The notes beneath the pieces were generated by a model. That model had not been told where the DNA came from. It did not search any database and saw only the letters and a program-made list of their open reading frames with translations. From Deltaproteobacteria bacterium (GTDB lineage Bacteria; Bdellovibrionota; UBA1018), in the NCBI GenBank assembly GCA_013286765.1, contig JABDFB010000015.1, forward strand, positions 1-31,995: a stretch of DNA of 31,995 nt, in the 5' to 3' direction. The first letter of the stretch is position 1. The number at the start of each line of letters is the position of its first letter. Below are positions 31,689-31,995 of the stretch, in pieces. The position numbers and the translations under genes were made by a program.

Positions 31689-31995
31689 TCAAGTTACCAA
31701 TGTCAAAATCTCGGGGCCATTTGGCATGATTGCAATCGTATGCTCAAAATGGGCCGAAAGTGAATGATCCACGGTGACTGCTGTCCAACCGTCTTTCAGT
31801 ACCTTTACCTCATGGCTACCCGCATTAATCATCGGTTCAATAGCGAGAACCATGCCCGTTCGAAGCTGCAAGCCCTTCCCTTTAGAACCGTAATTAGGTA
31901 CCTGAGGATCTTCGTGAAGTGCTCTACCTATACCATGGCCAACGAACTCCCTTACCACACCATATCCATAAGACTCAACATAATTTTGAATTTCA
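31689..31995 (-). CDS. map: Methionine aminopeptidase type I, C-terminal part (cut by window edge)
   Basis: About 101 C-terminal residues; the frame stays open to the window edge (reads [17 protein letters not shown]), so the GTG at 31958 is not a true start. Metal ligands of the pita-bread fold are visible: the His in FVGHGIGR, the Glu in LAIEPMIN and the Glu in HFEHTIAI, with [10 protein letters not shown] between. The enzyme removes N-terminal Met co-translationally. The N-terminal half, with the two Asp ligands, lies outside the window. It precedes infA in the usual secY-adk-map-infA order. Confidence 0.96.
   Translation of the reverse strand, partial: EIQNYVESYGYGVVREFVGHGIGRALHEDPQVPNYGSKGKGLQLRTGMVLAIEPMINAGSHEVKVLKDGWTAVTVDHSLSAHFEHTIAIMPNGPEILTLVT

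Noticed and set aside
1..31995. CRISPR arrays, tRNA or rRNA genes, riboswitches, prophage or secretion-system clusters
   Set aside because: No regularly spaced direct repeats, cloverleaf-like sequences, conserved rRNA blocks or relevant gene clusters were seen on reading either strand.

Overview
The window looks like chromosome from a Gram-negative, diderm bacterium of about mid-40s % GC. The Gram-negative reading rests on an outer-membrane TamA/TamB pair, several Sec signal peptides and a sigma-54 enhancer-binding regulator. The ribosomal block, the signal-peptide-bearing orphan proteins and the frequent TTG starts suggest the old 'deltaproteobacterial'/Bdellovibrionota (Oligoflexia) area. 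That placement is inference from gene content, not from a search.

Layout. 1-5215 is an accessory-looking, AT-richer stretch. It holds a secreted Pro/Gln-rich protein running off the left edge, a large secreted Sel1/TPR-type repeat protein, an IS5-type transposase remnant, and a DUF4143-type AAA ATPase preceded by two tandem palindromic operator-like sites. 5226-10866 (minus) is a likely operon: sigma-54 regulator, then tamA, then tamB. 11052-14511 (minus) is a second operon: an alkyl-DHAP-synthase-like FAD enzyme, an Fe-S protein overlapping it by 50 bp, and a diacylglycerol-kinase-family lipid kinase. Divergent from it, 14517-16995 (plus) encodes a cysteine desulfurase and ThiI, a sulfur relay for tRNA 4-thiouridine and possibly thiamine. 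A membrane-anchored TlpA/ResA-like thioredoxin overlaps the thiI 3' end convergently.

17628-19599 (plus) is a tightly overlapping trio: HNH protein, ECF-type sigma factor and zinc-finger anti-sigma factor. It starts from a promoter so close to the ATG that the message is probably leaderless. It ends in a long imperfect inverted repeat with a nested terminator-like hairpin. 19796-22084 (minus) holds a secreted orphan protein and an RNase Z-like metallo-hydrolase. 22274-25426 (plus) is a coenzyme A precursor operon with a ketol-acid-reductoisomerase-like protein, panB and coaBC. The position of the IlvC-like protein suggests it may supply the ketopantoate reductase step. 25632-27830 encodes a secreted protein with a phosphoribosyltransferase-like N-terminal region and a C-terminal tandem 'PHS..W' repeat that I do not recognise.

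27928-31995 (minus) is the conserved end of the spc/alpha ribosomal block: map (cut by the window edge), infA, rpmJ, rpsM, rpsK, rpsD, rpoA, rplQ. rpmJ (37 codons) is easily missed but clear. Several proteins of this block carry lineage-specific tails.

Most promising for something new: the IlvC-like/panB/coaBC operon, the AGPS-like/Fe-S/lipid-kinase operon, the double operator in front of the DUF4143 ATPase, and the PRTase-like + 'PHS..W' repeat secreted protein.
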